Assembly: GCA_903882875.1 (NCBI GenBank) | Contig: CAIRYQ010000120.1 | Location: forward strand, 1 to 64,000 | DNA length: 64,000 nt | From: an uncultured Spartobacteria bacterium | GTDB lineage: Bacteria > Verrucomicrobiota > Verrucomicrobiia > Chthoniobacterales > Chthoniobacteraceae | Direction: 5' to 3' | In this document: piece by piece, positions 1 through 9,400 of the stretch | Layout of the letters: each line of letters opens with the position of its first letter | Position numbering within the stretch: position 1 is the stretch's first letter | Made by a program: the position numbers and the translations under genes | Notes under the pieces: generated by a model | What the model was told of the DNA's origin: nothing | Database searches by the model: none | Seen by the model: the letters and a program-made list of their open reading frames with translations, nothing else

Positions 1-697
1 ATCCTCTGCTCGAACGCTACGCGATCTCACCCGTCGTTGAAGTTCCATGCGTTCGGTATCAGTAAGAATCAATGGTTGAATGGCCATTCGCCAATCTTAT
101 CTCATGTGTGGCCGAAGTCAATGTTACGTTGCACTAGTGCCCGCCCGATGTCGCGGCATCAAAGCGCGCGGTTCTTCCGGGCCGCAGGATGTCCCGGACG
201 GCCGATACGAATGCGCAAACAAGAAACAGGACGATGGCCGCGAGATACCAGAGTTGACGGAGTCGTGTCATAGGAGTGCCCCAATGGTGCCCAGGGCTCC
301 CCGAGATGCACGTTACGAACCGGCGAAAGTCTCATGGCGATTGCATTGAGGACGCCGCCGGTGCGCGCGCCATTCCTCGCGATCCGCGACTCCCCCACTC
401 CTCCCGGCAGCGGCTCCATTGGAACCACGGATGAGCACGAACGAACACGGACGGTGCGGAGAGACGCTCATTGCACTTCGCGCGCAATTCGGCATCCGAT
501 TCGGGATTCGATTCACGTGCCTTCGCGTCCATTCGCGGCTTCCGCCAAAATGAACCGTCGCCCAAAGAGGGCGAGCCTTGTTATCTCGTGCGGCCGGATG
601 GACGGAGGCGAAATCCTATAGGCTCCGCACGAATCACGCGGCCACCAACGCAGACAGCCCGCCTGAAGCAGCCAATCCAATGCCAGAATGCTACCGG
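1..697. other. Intergenic region, no gene recognised
   Basis: Several short open frames exist on both strands but none has a recognisable family, signal peptide or convincing start. The only structure I can support is the inverted-repeat element at 421-543 and a smaller inverted pair TCGTGCGG (586-593) / CCGCACGA (625-632). The left edge may hold the end of a gene lying outside the window, but nothing shows this. Confidence 0.5.
421..543. repeat. Long inverted repeat with short tandem units in its arms
   Basis: The left arm (421-452) reads GGAACCACGGATGAGCACGA and onward; the reverse complement of the right arm (514-543) reads GGAAGCCGCGAATGGACGCG and onward, so the arms pair imperfectly over about 28 bp around a loop of about 60 bp. 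It resembles in design the other hairpin elements of this window (27592, 43907, 51551, 61161). Function unknown. Confidence 0.5.
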
Positions 698-1270
698 CTA
701 TTCATGCACGATCACCGGCGTGCCGACCTGCGAGTTTTCGTAAAAGTGCTGCGCCATCACCCGCGGGAGCCGCACACAACCGTGCGACGCGGGATAGTTC
801 GGCACATAGCCCGCGTGCAGCCCATAGCCGCCCGTGAAACGCAGGAAGAACGGCATCTTTGCGCCCTTGAACGAACAGCCCTCGGGCACCGGCATCTTGC
901 TCGTGTCCACATCGCGCTTCACGACATCGCCGGATTCGCCGATGAAGCTGCCGTATAGGTTGGACTCATGGTTCATATCCTTCTGGAGCACTGCGAAATT
1001 GCCGACCTGTGTGGCGAATCCACTCTTGCCGCTGCTGCACTTCGTCTCGCCGACCAGCGCATCGCCCCGGTAAAAATACGCACGCTGCTTGCCGAGATCG
1101 ACCACGATCTTCGGCGTTCCCTTGCCTGCCGCGTCGTTCCAAGTGTATGGCGGCGCGGGCTTCGACGGAACCGGCTTCGGCGGCGGAACCGGCGGCTTCG
1201 TCGCGCAGCCGGCCATCATTGCTGTCGCCACGACGGCGAGCATCAGAGCTGGAAAATTCTGTTTTTTCAT
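698..1270 (-). CDS. L,D-transpeptidase (YkuD family) lipoprotein
   Basis: A 190-residue predicted lipoprotein: a basic start, a hydrophobic stretch and a lipobox ending MAGC with the acylated cysteine at residue 22, then a proline-rich linker (about 25-42). The YkuD domain covers roughly residues 52-188. Its catalytic signature is intact: H152 in GLHAG, and H163/C165 in the SHGCVRLP motif. Such enzymes make or remodel 3-3 cross-links in peptidoglycan or attach proteins to it, acting in the periplasm. I chose the ATG at 1270 because it begins the signal peptide; an upstream in-frame start at 1402 would add 44 residues with no family match. Confidence 0.88.
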   Translation of the reverse strand: MKKQNFPALMLAVVATAMMAGCATKPPVPPPKPVPSKPAPPYTWNDAAGKGTPKIVVDLGKQRAYFYRGDALVGETKCSSGKSGFATQVGNFAVLQKDMNHESNLYGSFIGESGDVVKRDVDTSKMPVPEGCSFKGAKMPFFLRFTGGYGLHAGYVPNYPASHGCVRLPRVMAQHFYENSQVGTPVIVHE

Positions 1271-1746
1271 AAAGGGCGCGCACCGTAGCGCGACTCCGCC
1301 GCTTTGCAAAGGTTTCGTGCCCGACATGCAACATCCGCCAAGATCGGCGGCGGCACCCCGGCACCGCTCGGATAACATCACAAGCATCAACCTAAGAGCC
1401 ACCGTGGCTTATTCACGGAATAGTTAAAACGGCATGCAAGGAAACTCTTGCGGGAGAAAATCCGTCTGCACAGCCGGACGGGCACATACGGCTTCAAGAA
1501 TAGATCGGCCTCCCGTCTCCCCAAAGGCAATTCACTCGTGGGAATCGGAATCAAATCAACGTATCAGTTGAGATTAGAAGCCATCCCATCAGTGCTGCGA
1601 ACGAGTAAGTGCGCAGCCGAGATGCAGGAAACCAAGGAAGTTTTCGGCAGGATATTCACGATGGATCCCAAGACTGCGGAGCGGATAAGTACGGCATCGT
1701 GCAGCGAAGGCTCGTCATGCCGCTTGAGAACACTCCTTTCCAGCAT
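1271..1746. other. Intergenic region, nothing recognised
   Basis: This stretch separates the starts and ends of two minus-strand genes. I see no conserved protein, RNA gene or strong hairpin. A 60-codon minus-strand frame at 1564-1746 directly abuts the stop of the LON-domain gene, but it matches no family I know. Confidence 0.4.
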
Positions 1747-2370
1747 TCAATCAGCGGGAAACTGGGTACGCAGCAGACCTGCGATGAGGCGCAGCCGGGC
1801 CGTGGCATCAGGCTCCTCGATGAGGCGCAGCCGCTCGCCCGCGTCGCTGATGAGCGAGTGGCCGACAGCATCGGAAAATGCGCCCGCATCGGAGATATTG
1901 CCGAGCAATTCGGTGAAGGAATCCGGCAGCGGCTCACCGTTCACTCGTATTACCGAGCAGTGTGCGCGGATTTCGTCCACAAGCATGCGCGCTTCATCCG
2001 CATCACCGATGACAGCCTGGATCACCCGGATGCGGGCGATGCGGAACGGCTTGAGCTGCTCGAATCCCTCGAAGCGCACGCGTTCAAGCCCGTGCAGCAT
2101 GAGATGCGACGTGCCATCCGGCTGCGTGACGGACGCCGAGATGAGGCCGATGCCCGCGGTGTGGAAAAACTGATCCGCGGTCACAGCCTCGGAGATTCCC
2201 GGCTTCATCAGCGCGATGCAAAACATCCGGTCGTTCTCCAGCGCCCATGTGAGCATGGCACGGTAACGTGGCTCGGAAATGCGCAACGGCATGATGCCAT
2301 TCGGCAGCAGCACCGCTCCGGGCAGAACCATCACGGGAGCTTCGGACGGAATGGTGAGCGATGTTTGCAT
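1747..2370 (-). CDS. LON peptidase substrate-binding-domain protein
   Basis: A 207-residue protein matching the N-terminal LON substrate-binding domain: the opening segment VMVLPGAVLLPNGIMPLRI followed by EPRYRAML is the hallmark, and the rest is mixed strand/helix with an all-helical tail. There is no AAA+ or Ser-Lys protease domain, so it is a stand-alone domain, as found widely in bacteria; such proteins are presumed to bind unfolded or specific substrates, but their role is unsettled. Start: ATG at 2370 is the first good methionine; a TTG at 2409 immediately preceded by GGAGG with no spacer is the alternative and would add 13 residues. Confidence 0.8.
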   Translation of the reverse strand: MQTSLTIPSEAPVMVLPGAVLLPNGIMPLRISEPRYRAMLTWALENDRMFCIALMKPGISEAVTADQFFHTAGIGLISASVTQPDGTSHLMLHGLERVRFEGFEQLKPFRIARIRVIQAVIGDADEARMLVDEIRAHCSVIRVNGEPLPDSFTELLGNISDAGAFSDAVGHSLISDAGERLRLIEEPDATARLRLIAGLLRTQFPAD

Positions 2371-2452
2371 CGGGATGGCTGGCAAGAATGGACGGAGCGG
2401 AACATGCAACCTCCATGACGCAAAAGCCAGCCTGGGGCGGCTTCGCCTGTTA

Positions 2453-2503
2453 GGAAAAACTAATCATGGGCTCATCGCTGCCTCATGTCGCAGTGCTACA
2501 TGG
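2453..2503. promoter_or_regulatory. Copy 1 of a duplicated ~50-bp upstream element with an 11-bp-spaced direct repeat
   Basis: The segment from GGAAAAACTAAT to GTGCTACATGG recurs almost base for base at 2937-2986. Its core holds two CTCAT boxes at 2471-2475 and 2482-2486, exactly 11 bp apart, followed by CTGC/GCAG that can pair. Direct repeats at 11-bp spacing are the known binding geometry of OmpR/PhoB-type regulators, and such a regulator is encoded at 2998. That the regulator binds here is inference. Confidence 0.55.
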
Positions 2504-2507
2504 ATTC

Positions 2508-2915
2508 ATGCTCAAACACAGAATCCCCTTCGCCTTCGTCCTCCTCGCCATCGCCATCGCCTGTGCCGTCCCGACCGGCTGCGCCGGCGACAACCCCCAC
2601 TTCATGCCACGCATGCATCCGCTTTTCGGCGGGCTGGACGAGCAGAAGCTCGGCAACGGCGCGAAGGCGATGCTCGCGGAAGCCAAGGCCGACTTCCTCC
2701 TCGTGCGCCATGGCAGGGACCCGCAATACGCAAAGTATGCGAGCACCATTCCCTACACGCATTCGCGTGTGTTCGAGGGCAGGGGCTACCATCTCACGAT
2801 GGTCAAGAAAGACGAAATCTCCCGCCTCTACGTCGGGCCGAAGATCGTGATCAAGGCCGCCATCACCGGCGGGCAACCGTTTGAATACGACGAAGTGGAC
2901 TGCCTCGGCGACTGA
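2508..2915 (+). CDS. Small secreted protein, possibly a lipoprotein, unknown function
   Basis: I do not recognise this 135-residue protein. It opens with a basic tip and a hydrophobic run (about residues 6-24) ending in PTGC-AGD, which may be a poor lipobox or an ordinary signal-peptide cleavage region. The mature part is soluble and charged, with no repeated motif. The ATG at 2508 begins the signal peptide and lies only 4 bp after a repeat that also sits before the response-regulator gene 490 bp downstream, so the two genes probably share control. The shared element suggests a role in the envelope response governed by the two-component system; that is inference. Confidence 0.6.
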   Translation: MLKHRIPFAFVLLAIAIACAVPTGCAGDNPHFMPRMHPLFGGLDEQKLGNGAKAMLAEAKADFLLVRHGRDPQYAKYASTIPYTHSRVFEGRGYHLTMVKKDEISRLYVGPKIVIKAAITGGQPFEYDEVDCLGD

Positions 2916-2936
2916 CGGCACGGCAGGTGCGGATGG

Positions 2937-2986
2937 GGAAATCCTAATGATGGGCTCATCGCTGCCTCATCTGGCAGTGTTATAGG
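2937..2986. promoter_or_regulatory. Copy 2 of the duplicated upstream element, before the response regulator
   Basis: About 85 percent identical to the copy at 2453-2503. CTCAT boxes stand at 2955-2959 and 2966-2970, again 11 bp apart, and CTGCC/GGCAG around TCATCT can form a small hairpin. TTATAG at 2980-2985 could be a -10 box. The response-regulator start lies 11 bp downstream, so this is a good candidate for an autoregulatory operator-promoter. Confidence 0.55.
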
Positions 2987-2997
2987 TATTCCCGCCC

Positions 2998-3678
2998 ATG
3001 CGCATTCTCCTTGTCGAAGACGAAGCCAAAGTCAGCCGCGTGGTCACCGTCGGGCTGAAGGCGGAGCATTACGCGGTGGACTGTGCGCGCGACGGGCGCG
3101 AGGGGCTGGAGCTGGCGGTTGTGAATCCGTACGATCTGCTGATCGTGGACCTCATGCTTCCGGAGCTGAACGGCACGGAGCTGATCCGCCGCGTGCGCGC
3201 GAAGAATCCCGACGTGCCGATCCTCGTGCTGACGGCGCGCGATGCGCTCGCGGACAAGGTGACGAATTTCGAGTCCGGCGCGGACGACTACATGACCAAG
3301 CCATTCGCCTTTGCCGAGCTGCTCGTGCGCGTGAAGGCGCTGCTGCGCCGTGGCACGGTGAACCGCTCGAACATTGTGCAGATCGCGGACCTCACGATTG
3401 ATCGCGTGACGCACCAGGTGCAGCGCGCGGGGACCACAATCAAGCTGACATCGAAGGAATACGGCCTGCTGGAATACCTCGCCACGAACGCCGGGCGCGT
3501 GCTTTCGCGCACGATGATCATGGAGCACGTGTGGGACGAGAGCTTCGAGAGCCTCACGAACATCGTGGATGTGTATGTGCGGCAGTTGCGCGTGAAGATT
3601 GACGAGCCGTTTCAGCAGAAGCTCATCCACACGATCCGGGGATCCGGCTACACCATCAGCGATACCTTCCGGGAATGA
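2998..3678 (+). CDS. OmpR/PhoB-family response regulator
   Basis: A 226-residue two-domain regulator. The receiver domain (1-115) has the acidic pair D8/E9, phosphoacceptor D51 in VDLMLP, T79 and K101 in TKP. The C-terminal winged helix (about 125-222) is of the OmpR type, ending in the TIRGSGY motif of the wing. It would be phosphorylated by the kinase encoded next, whose start codon overlaps its stop by 4 bp. The downstream genes form an RND efflux system, so the likely regulon is envelope or metal/drug stress; the inducer cannot be read from sequence. Confidence 0.95.
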   Translation: MRILLVEDEAKVSRVVTVGLKAEHYAVDCARDGREGLELAVVNPYDLLIVDLMLPELNGTELIRRVRAKNPDVPILVLTARDALADKVTNFESGADDYMTKPFAFAELLVRVKALLRRGTVNRSNIVQIADLTIDRVTHQVQRAGTTIKLTSKEYGLLEYLATNAGRVLSRTMIMEHVWDESFESLTNIVDVYVRQLRVKIDEPFQQKLIHTIRGSGYTISDTFRE

Positions 3679-5078
3679 ACACGCGTTCGATCCGTTTCCG
3701 GCTGATCGGGCTCTACGCGGGGCTGCTCGTGCTCGTGATGCTGCTCTTCGGCGGCTACATGCACATGCAGCTCGATCATTTCCTGCGCCTGCTCCTGCAG
3801 GCCAAGCTCGAACTCCGGACACAGCAAATCGTGCATGACATCCTGCCGGAGGTGCCGAAACGCGGCGAGGCCTTCGTGGGCGAGGAGATCGAGAAGCGCT
3901 TCGCACCGGAGATCAGCGACAGGCTGGTGAGGATCACATGGGACGGAGGAAAAATGCTCTATCTTTCCGGTGCGCCGAATGAACGGAGCTTCGTGCCGGA
4001 GGAAGTGCCGCCATTGGGGGCGAGTCCGGTGCAAGCATTCACACGCGAACAGGCGCTTCCCGGCCGGAGCGCCATCCTCATCTCCACGCTGCCAGCCTCG
4101 GTCGCGGGGCACGACTATGTGGTGGAAGTGGGCACCTCGCTCGCGGCAAGCAACAACGTCCTGCGCGGGCTGCTCCTTTCTCTCACGGCTGGCCTGCCGG
4201 TGCTCACAGGCCTGGCCATTTTCGGCGGATATGTGCTGATGAAACGCGCGATGAAGCCCGTGCAGGACATCATCGTTTCCGCACAGGACATCACGCTTCA
4301 CAACCTCAGCCGCCGCCTGCCGGTGACCGACACGGGCGACGAGATCGCGGAGATGTCGAAGGTGCTCAACCAGATGATCGCGCGGCTCGACGAGTCGTTC
4401 CAGCACGTCACGCGGTTCACCGCCGATGCTTCGCACGAACTGCGCACGCCGCTCACGGTGATTCACTGCGAACTGGAGGCGATTCTTCGCAACCCCAAGC
4501 TCGATGTGGATCTGCGCGAGGCGCTCGGCAGCCTGCTCGATGAAGTGGTGCGTCTGGTCCGGATCGTCGAGGGGCTCTTCGCACTTTCAAAGCTCGACGC
4601 AGGCCAGGCGCGCAGCGAGCGCGTCCGCTTTGATCTCGCGAAGCTCGCTGAGACTACTGCGGAGCAAATGTGCCTGCTCGCGGAGGTAAAGCACATCGCA
4701 CTCACGTGCGAGACGCACGAGCCCGTCGAGGTGGAGGGCGACCATTCGCGGCTCAAACAGGTGATCGTGAACCTGCTCGACAACGCGATCAAATACACAC
4801 CGGAGAGAGGGAAGATTTCGCTCACGGTGCGCTCGGAAAATGGAAGCGCCCTGCTCGAAATCGCCGACAGCGGGCCCGGCGTTTCGGAGTCAGCGCTGCC
4901 GCATCTTTTCAAACGCTTCTACCGCGCCGACGAGGCGCACTCGCGCGACGTGGAGGGTGCGGGCCTCGGACTTTCCATCGTCGAGTCCATCTGCACGGCT
5001 CACGGCGGAACGATAGCCATCAGCAATCGCATTCCGACCGGCTGCCTCGCCGCAGTGCAATTGCCCAGGGCAAAGTGA
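3675..5078 (+). CDS. Membrane sensor histidine kinase
   Basis: 467 residues. First membrane helix at about 9-28, a periplasmic sensing loop of roughly 130 residues, second helix at about 164-188, then a HAMP linker. The dimerisation/phosphoacceptor box is ADASHELRTPL with H254; the ATP-binding domain has the N box NLLDNAIKYTP (N370), G1 box ADSGPGV and G2 box GAGLGLSIV. It starts inside the response-regulator stop (ATGA overlap), showing translational coupling. The loop has no recognised sensor fold, so the signal is unknown; in its arrangement it resembles CusS/QseC-type kinases that stand beside RND pumps. Confidence 0.95.
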   Translation: MNTRSIRFRLIGLYAGLLVLVMLLFGGYMHMQLDHFLRLLLQAKLELRTQQIVHDILPEVPKRGEAFVGEEIEKRFAPEISDRLVRITWDGGKMLYLSGAPNERSFVPEEVPPLGASPVQAFTREQALPGRSAILISTLPASVAGHDYVVEVGTSLAASNNVLRGLLLSLTAGLPVLTGLAIFGGYVLMKRAMKPVQDIIVSAQDITLHNLSRRLPVTDTGDEIAEMSKVLNQMIARLDESFQHVTRFTADASHELRTPLTVIHCELEAILRNPKLDVDLREALGSLLDEVVRLVRIVEGLFALSKLDAGQARSERVRFDLAKLAETTAEQMCLLAEVKHIALTCETHEPVEVEGDHSRLKQVIVNLLDNAIKYTPERGKISLTVRSENGSALLEIADSGPGVSESALPHLFKRFYRADEAHSRDVEGAGLGLSIVESICTAHGGTIAISNRIPTGCLAAVQLPRAK

Positions 5079-5202
5079 ACAGGCGCTTTCATCAACAATG
5101 GGCCGACCGAATATGAAACCAGAACGCAATCACGTCGCTCTCGCCACGCCAGGCGGACAAGTGAAAGATTCCCTCTTTGGGCGGAACGGTACACCCTCGG
5201 AA

Positions 5203-6384
5203 ATGCGCAAGCCCTCCACCCGATTCCAGCCCTGCCTCGCTTCGGCGTGTCTCTTCGGCAGCATCCTCTCATTTTCCTGCCTGGCCGGGCCGGACAGAAC
5301 GCAGGATGTCCCCACGGTCGCGGCGGCGCGCGTGGAGCGCGGCGAGATTTCGCGCGAGGCGGCGTTTGACGCGGAGCTGCGGCCCTTCCAGGAAGTCGAG
5401 CTGCACGCGCGCGTCTCGGGCTACATGGAGACGATGAAAGTGGACGCGGGCGACACGGTGAAGGAAGGCGACGTGCTCGCGACTCTCGACGTGCCGGAGA
5501 CGAAGGCCGAGATCGAACACGCGCTCGCGAGCGAGCGGCGCAACAAGGCTGAGGTCACGCGCGCCGAGGCTGCGTACGACGACGCGCACACGAACTACGA
5601 GCGCCTGATGAAAACCAGCCAGGCCCGTCCGGGCCTGATCGCGCAGCAGGACATTGACACCGCGAAGGCGCGCGACCGCGGTGCCGAGGCTGCGCTGGAT
5701 GCGGCGCGCGAGCAGGCGAATGTCGCCAGCGCCGAGGTGAAAAAGCTGCGCACGATGCTCGACTACGCGCAGATCACCGCGCCGTTCGCGGGTGTGATCA
5801 CGAAGCGCTACACCGATCCCGGCGCGCTCATCCAGGCCGGCACGAGCACGGGCACGCTGCCGCTCGTGCGGCTTTCGCAGAACGACAAGCTGCGCGTGGT
5901 GTTCCCGGTTTCGATCTCGTTTGTCTCCGCGATCAAGGTCGGCGATCCGGTGGAAATCCGCATCCCGCTGCTGGGCCGCAACGTCTCCGGCACGGTCGCG
6001 CGTTTCAGCAAAAAGGTGGAGACAGCCACGCGCACGATGGATGCGGAGGTGGATCTGCCGAACAAGGATCTCTCGCTCATCCCCGGCATCTACGCCGTCG
6101 CCGCGCTGCGGACCGAACACCACGACCGGGCGCTGATGGTGCCGATTGAGGCGCTGGTGCGCGAGAAGGAGAACGCGTCCGTTTTCGTGATCAACCGCGA
6201 ACACAAAATCGAGGAGCGAAAGGTCACGATCGGATTGGAAAACGCCGCGAAAGTCGAACTCCTGAACGGCGTCTCCGAGGGCGATCTCGTGATGCTCGGC
6301 AGCCGCGTGAAAGTTGTGCCGGGGCAGGTGGTGGAAGCAAAACTGGCGGACGCCGCGCCCGCCAAAACCGCGAAGGCCGATTGA
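5203..6384 (+). CDS. RND efflux periplasmic adaptor (membrane fusion protein)
   Basis: 393 residues, HlyD/AcrA-type adaptor linking the inner-membrane pump to the outer-membrane channel. A signal region ends near LSFSC-LAG (weak lipobox). The biotinyl-lipoyl half motif ARVSGYMETMKVDAGDTVKEG is split from its partner ITAPFAGVITKRYTDPG by an alpha-helical hairpin rich in Ala, Glu and Arg; beta-barrel and membrane-proximal domains follow. The reading frame is open back to 5098, but the ATG at 5203 fits a signal peptide best. It lies 124 bp after the kinase and 73 bp before the pump gene. Confidence 0.92.
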   Translation: MRKPSTRFQPCLASACLFGSILSFSCLAGPDRTQDVPTVAAARVERGEISREAAFDAELRPFQEVELHARVSGYMETMKVDAGDTVKEGDVLATLDVPETKAEIEHALASERRNKAEVTRAEAAYDDAHTNYERLMKTSQARPGLIAQQDIDTAKARDRGAEAALDAAREQANVASAEVKKLRTMLDYAQITAPFAGVITKRYTDPGALIQAGTSTGTLPLVRLSQNDKLRVVFPVSISFVSAIKVGDPVEIRIPLLGRNVSGTVARFSKKVETATRTMDAEVDLPNKDLSLIPGIYAVAALRTEHHDRALMVPIEALVREKENASVFVINREHKIEERKVTIGLENAAKVELLNGVSEGDLVMLGSRVKVVPGQVVEAKLADAAPAKTAKAD

Positions 6385-6457
6385 TGCGCCTTCGCATGCC
6401 GCCGCCACACACTGGCCGTCCCGAAATGCCGAGCGCGGCTGTTAAGCATCCGTAGCC

Positions 6458-9400
6458 ATGTCGCGCTTCGCACTCAAGTTCCCGTATTTGATCATCGTCA
6501 TCTGCCTGCTGACCACGGTGCTCGGCGTCTCGTTTCTCGTGCGGATGCCGGTGGATCTCTTCCCGCCGATCAACATCCCCGTCGTCGTCGTCGCGACGTT
6601 TTACAGCGGGATGCCGCCCGAGCAGATCGAGAGCGACATCACCACGCGGCAGGAGCGATTTTTCACGATTGCGAGCGGCATTGATCACATGGAGTCGCGC
6701 TCGCTGCCAGGCGTGAGTTTGCTGAAGATTTATTTCCAGCCCGGCGTGAATGCGGACACCGCCGTGAGCAGCATCGCGAATCTCGCCGCCGCGGAAATGC
6801 GCCGCCTGCCGCCCGGCACACTGCCGTCCATGGTGCTGAAGTTCGACGCATCGAGCCTCCCCGTGTGCCTCATCACGCTCAAGGGCGAAGGACTCGACGA
6901 AACGAAGCTACGCGACACCGGCCAGTACGTCGTTCGCAACCAAATCGCCGGCGTGCCCGGCGCATCCGTGCCCTCGCCCTTCGGCGGAAAGTACCGGCAA
7001 ATCATGCTTTACGTGGACCCGCTGAAGCTCGAGGCGCACCAGCTCAGCGTCATGGACGTGGTGCGCAAGGTGAACGAGTCGAACCTCGTCATGCCCTCGG
7101 GCGACGTGCGCATCGGGCCGGTGGACTACAACATTTATGCGAACACCGAAATCGAGGGCATGGATGAGATCGCGCGCATCCCGCTCAAGACCGTCGGGCA
7201 GAGTTCGGTGCTCGTCGGCGACGTCGGCGCGGTGAAGGACGCGTCGCAAATCCAGACGAACCTCGTGCGAGTGGACGGGCAGCGTTCGGCGTATCTCGCG
7301 ATTTTGAAACAGGGCGGCGACGTGAACACCATCGCCGTCGTGAACGGCGTGAAAGAAAAGGTCGCGAACCTCTTCGACGTGCCGAAGCAGCTCGTCGCCA
7401 AGGTCGTCTTTGATCAGTCCGTCTTCGTGAAGACCGCGATCGAAAACCTCGTCCACGAGGGCGTGCTCGGCCTCGTGCTCACGGGCGTGATGATCCTCCT
7501 TTTCCTCGGCAGCGCAAAGGCGACGCTCGGCGTGTTCCTCTCGATCCCGCTCTCGGCGCTCGCGACTTTCATGGTGCTCGCCATCGGCGGCGGCACCGTG
7601 AACAGCATGATGCTCGGCGGCCTCGCGCTCGCGTTCTCGCGGCTGATTGATAACTCCGTCGTCTCGCTGGAAAACGTCTTCCGCCACATGGAACTCGGCG
7701 CGACGCCCGCGGAGGCCGCAGAGAAAGGCGGCGGCGAAGTCGCGCTGCCCGTGCTCGCGGCGACACTCACGACAGTCGTCGTGTTTTTCCCGGTGATATT
7801 TCTCTACGGTGTGAGCCGCTACCTTTTCACCGCGCTCGCCGTCGCCGTGATCCTCTCGATGTTTGCCTCCTACTTCGTCGCGATGACGGTCGTGCCGCTC
7901 TTCTGCGCGAAGTTCATCAAGCAGGAGGACGCCTCGCACGAGACCGGCGAGCCGCACGCGGACGATGTCGGGCCGATCAAAAAAATTCGCCGGTGGTTCA
8001 ACCACACCTTCGAAGCCGCGCTCGACCGCTACGGTCGTGCGCTCGCCTGGGCGCTCCGCGTTCCGAAGTTCACCTGTCTCGCGATTCTCGGGACATTTGC
8101 GGTGAGCCTCGTGCTGTATCCCTTCATCGGGCGCGCGTATTTTCCGCGCACGGATCCCGGCCAGTTTGTGATCAACGTCAAGGTGCCCACCGGCTCACAT
8201 GTGGACGGCACGGACAAACTCATCGCGCAGGTCGAGGACATCATCCGCCAGGAAGTCTCGCCGGCCGACCTCGATCTCATTGTGTCAAACATTGGCACCG
8301 TCCCCGACTTTTCCGCGCTCTACACGAGCAACTCCGGGCAGCACACCGCGTTTGTGCAGACCAATCTCAAGGAGGGCCACCGCACCGGCAGCTACGAATA
8401 CATGGAGCGCGTGCGCAAACGCATCGCGAAGGAGGTGCCGATCGTCACCGTGTATTTCCAGACCGGCGGCCTCGTGGACGCCGTGCTGAACCTCGGCCTG
8501 CCCGCGCCGATTGACATCCAGATCAGCGGCAAGGATCTCCGCGCCAATCACAAGATCGCCACCGAGATCGCGCGCCAGTGCCGCGCCACGCGCGGCATCA
8601 GCGACGTGCTCGTGCCGCAGGACATGGACTACCCGACGCTGCGGCTGGAGATAGACCGCAAGCGCGCTGCCGAACTCGGCCTCAGCCAGCAGGAAATCAT
8701 GGGCAACGTCATCACCGCGCTCACCTCGAACGGGATGATCGCGCCGAGCTTCTGGACCGATCCGAAAAACGGCAATGACTACCTGCTCACCGTGCAGTAC
8801 CCCGAAAACCGGTTCAAAGACCTCAACGACATTCTCGCGATTCCGCTGCGCGGCGTGAACCAAAAGCTCCCGACACGACTCGACGCCGTGTGCAAAATCA
8901 CTCGCGAATATTCACCGACCGAGGTGGACCACTATCAGATCCGCAAGGTCGTGGACGTATATGTCTCGCCGTCGAAGGAAGACCTGAGCGGCGCATACGA
9001 GGCCGTGAAAAAAATCGTCGCGAAAACAAAGCTGCCCGACAACGCCAGCATCGCGCTCCGAGGCAGCGTGCAGGGCATGGAGTCGTCGTTCAAAAGTTTC
9101 GGCCTCGGCCTCATCCTCTCGGTCGTGCTCGTGTATTTGATCCTCGTCGCGCAGTTCAAATCGTTCGTGGATCCGTTCATCATCCTGCTCGCCGTGCCGC
9201 CGGGACTGACGGGCGTGTTCCTCATGCTGTGGATCACGGGCACCACGCTGAACATCATGTCGCTCATGGGCATCGTGCTCATGGTCGGCATCGTCGCGTC
9301 GGACAGCATCCTCATCGTCGAGTTCGTGCGGAAATTGCGCGGCGACGGCATGAGCGTGCGCGAGGCGGTTCCGACCGCGTGCCGTGTGCGCCTGCGCCCG

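Noticed and set aside
1448-2173. 241-codon plus-strand frame
   Set aside because: Mostly antisense to the LON-domain gene, Ser/Arg-rich and without a recognisable family.
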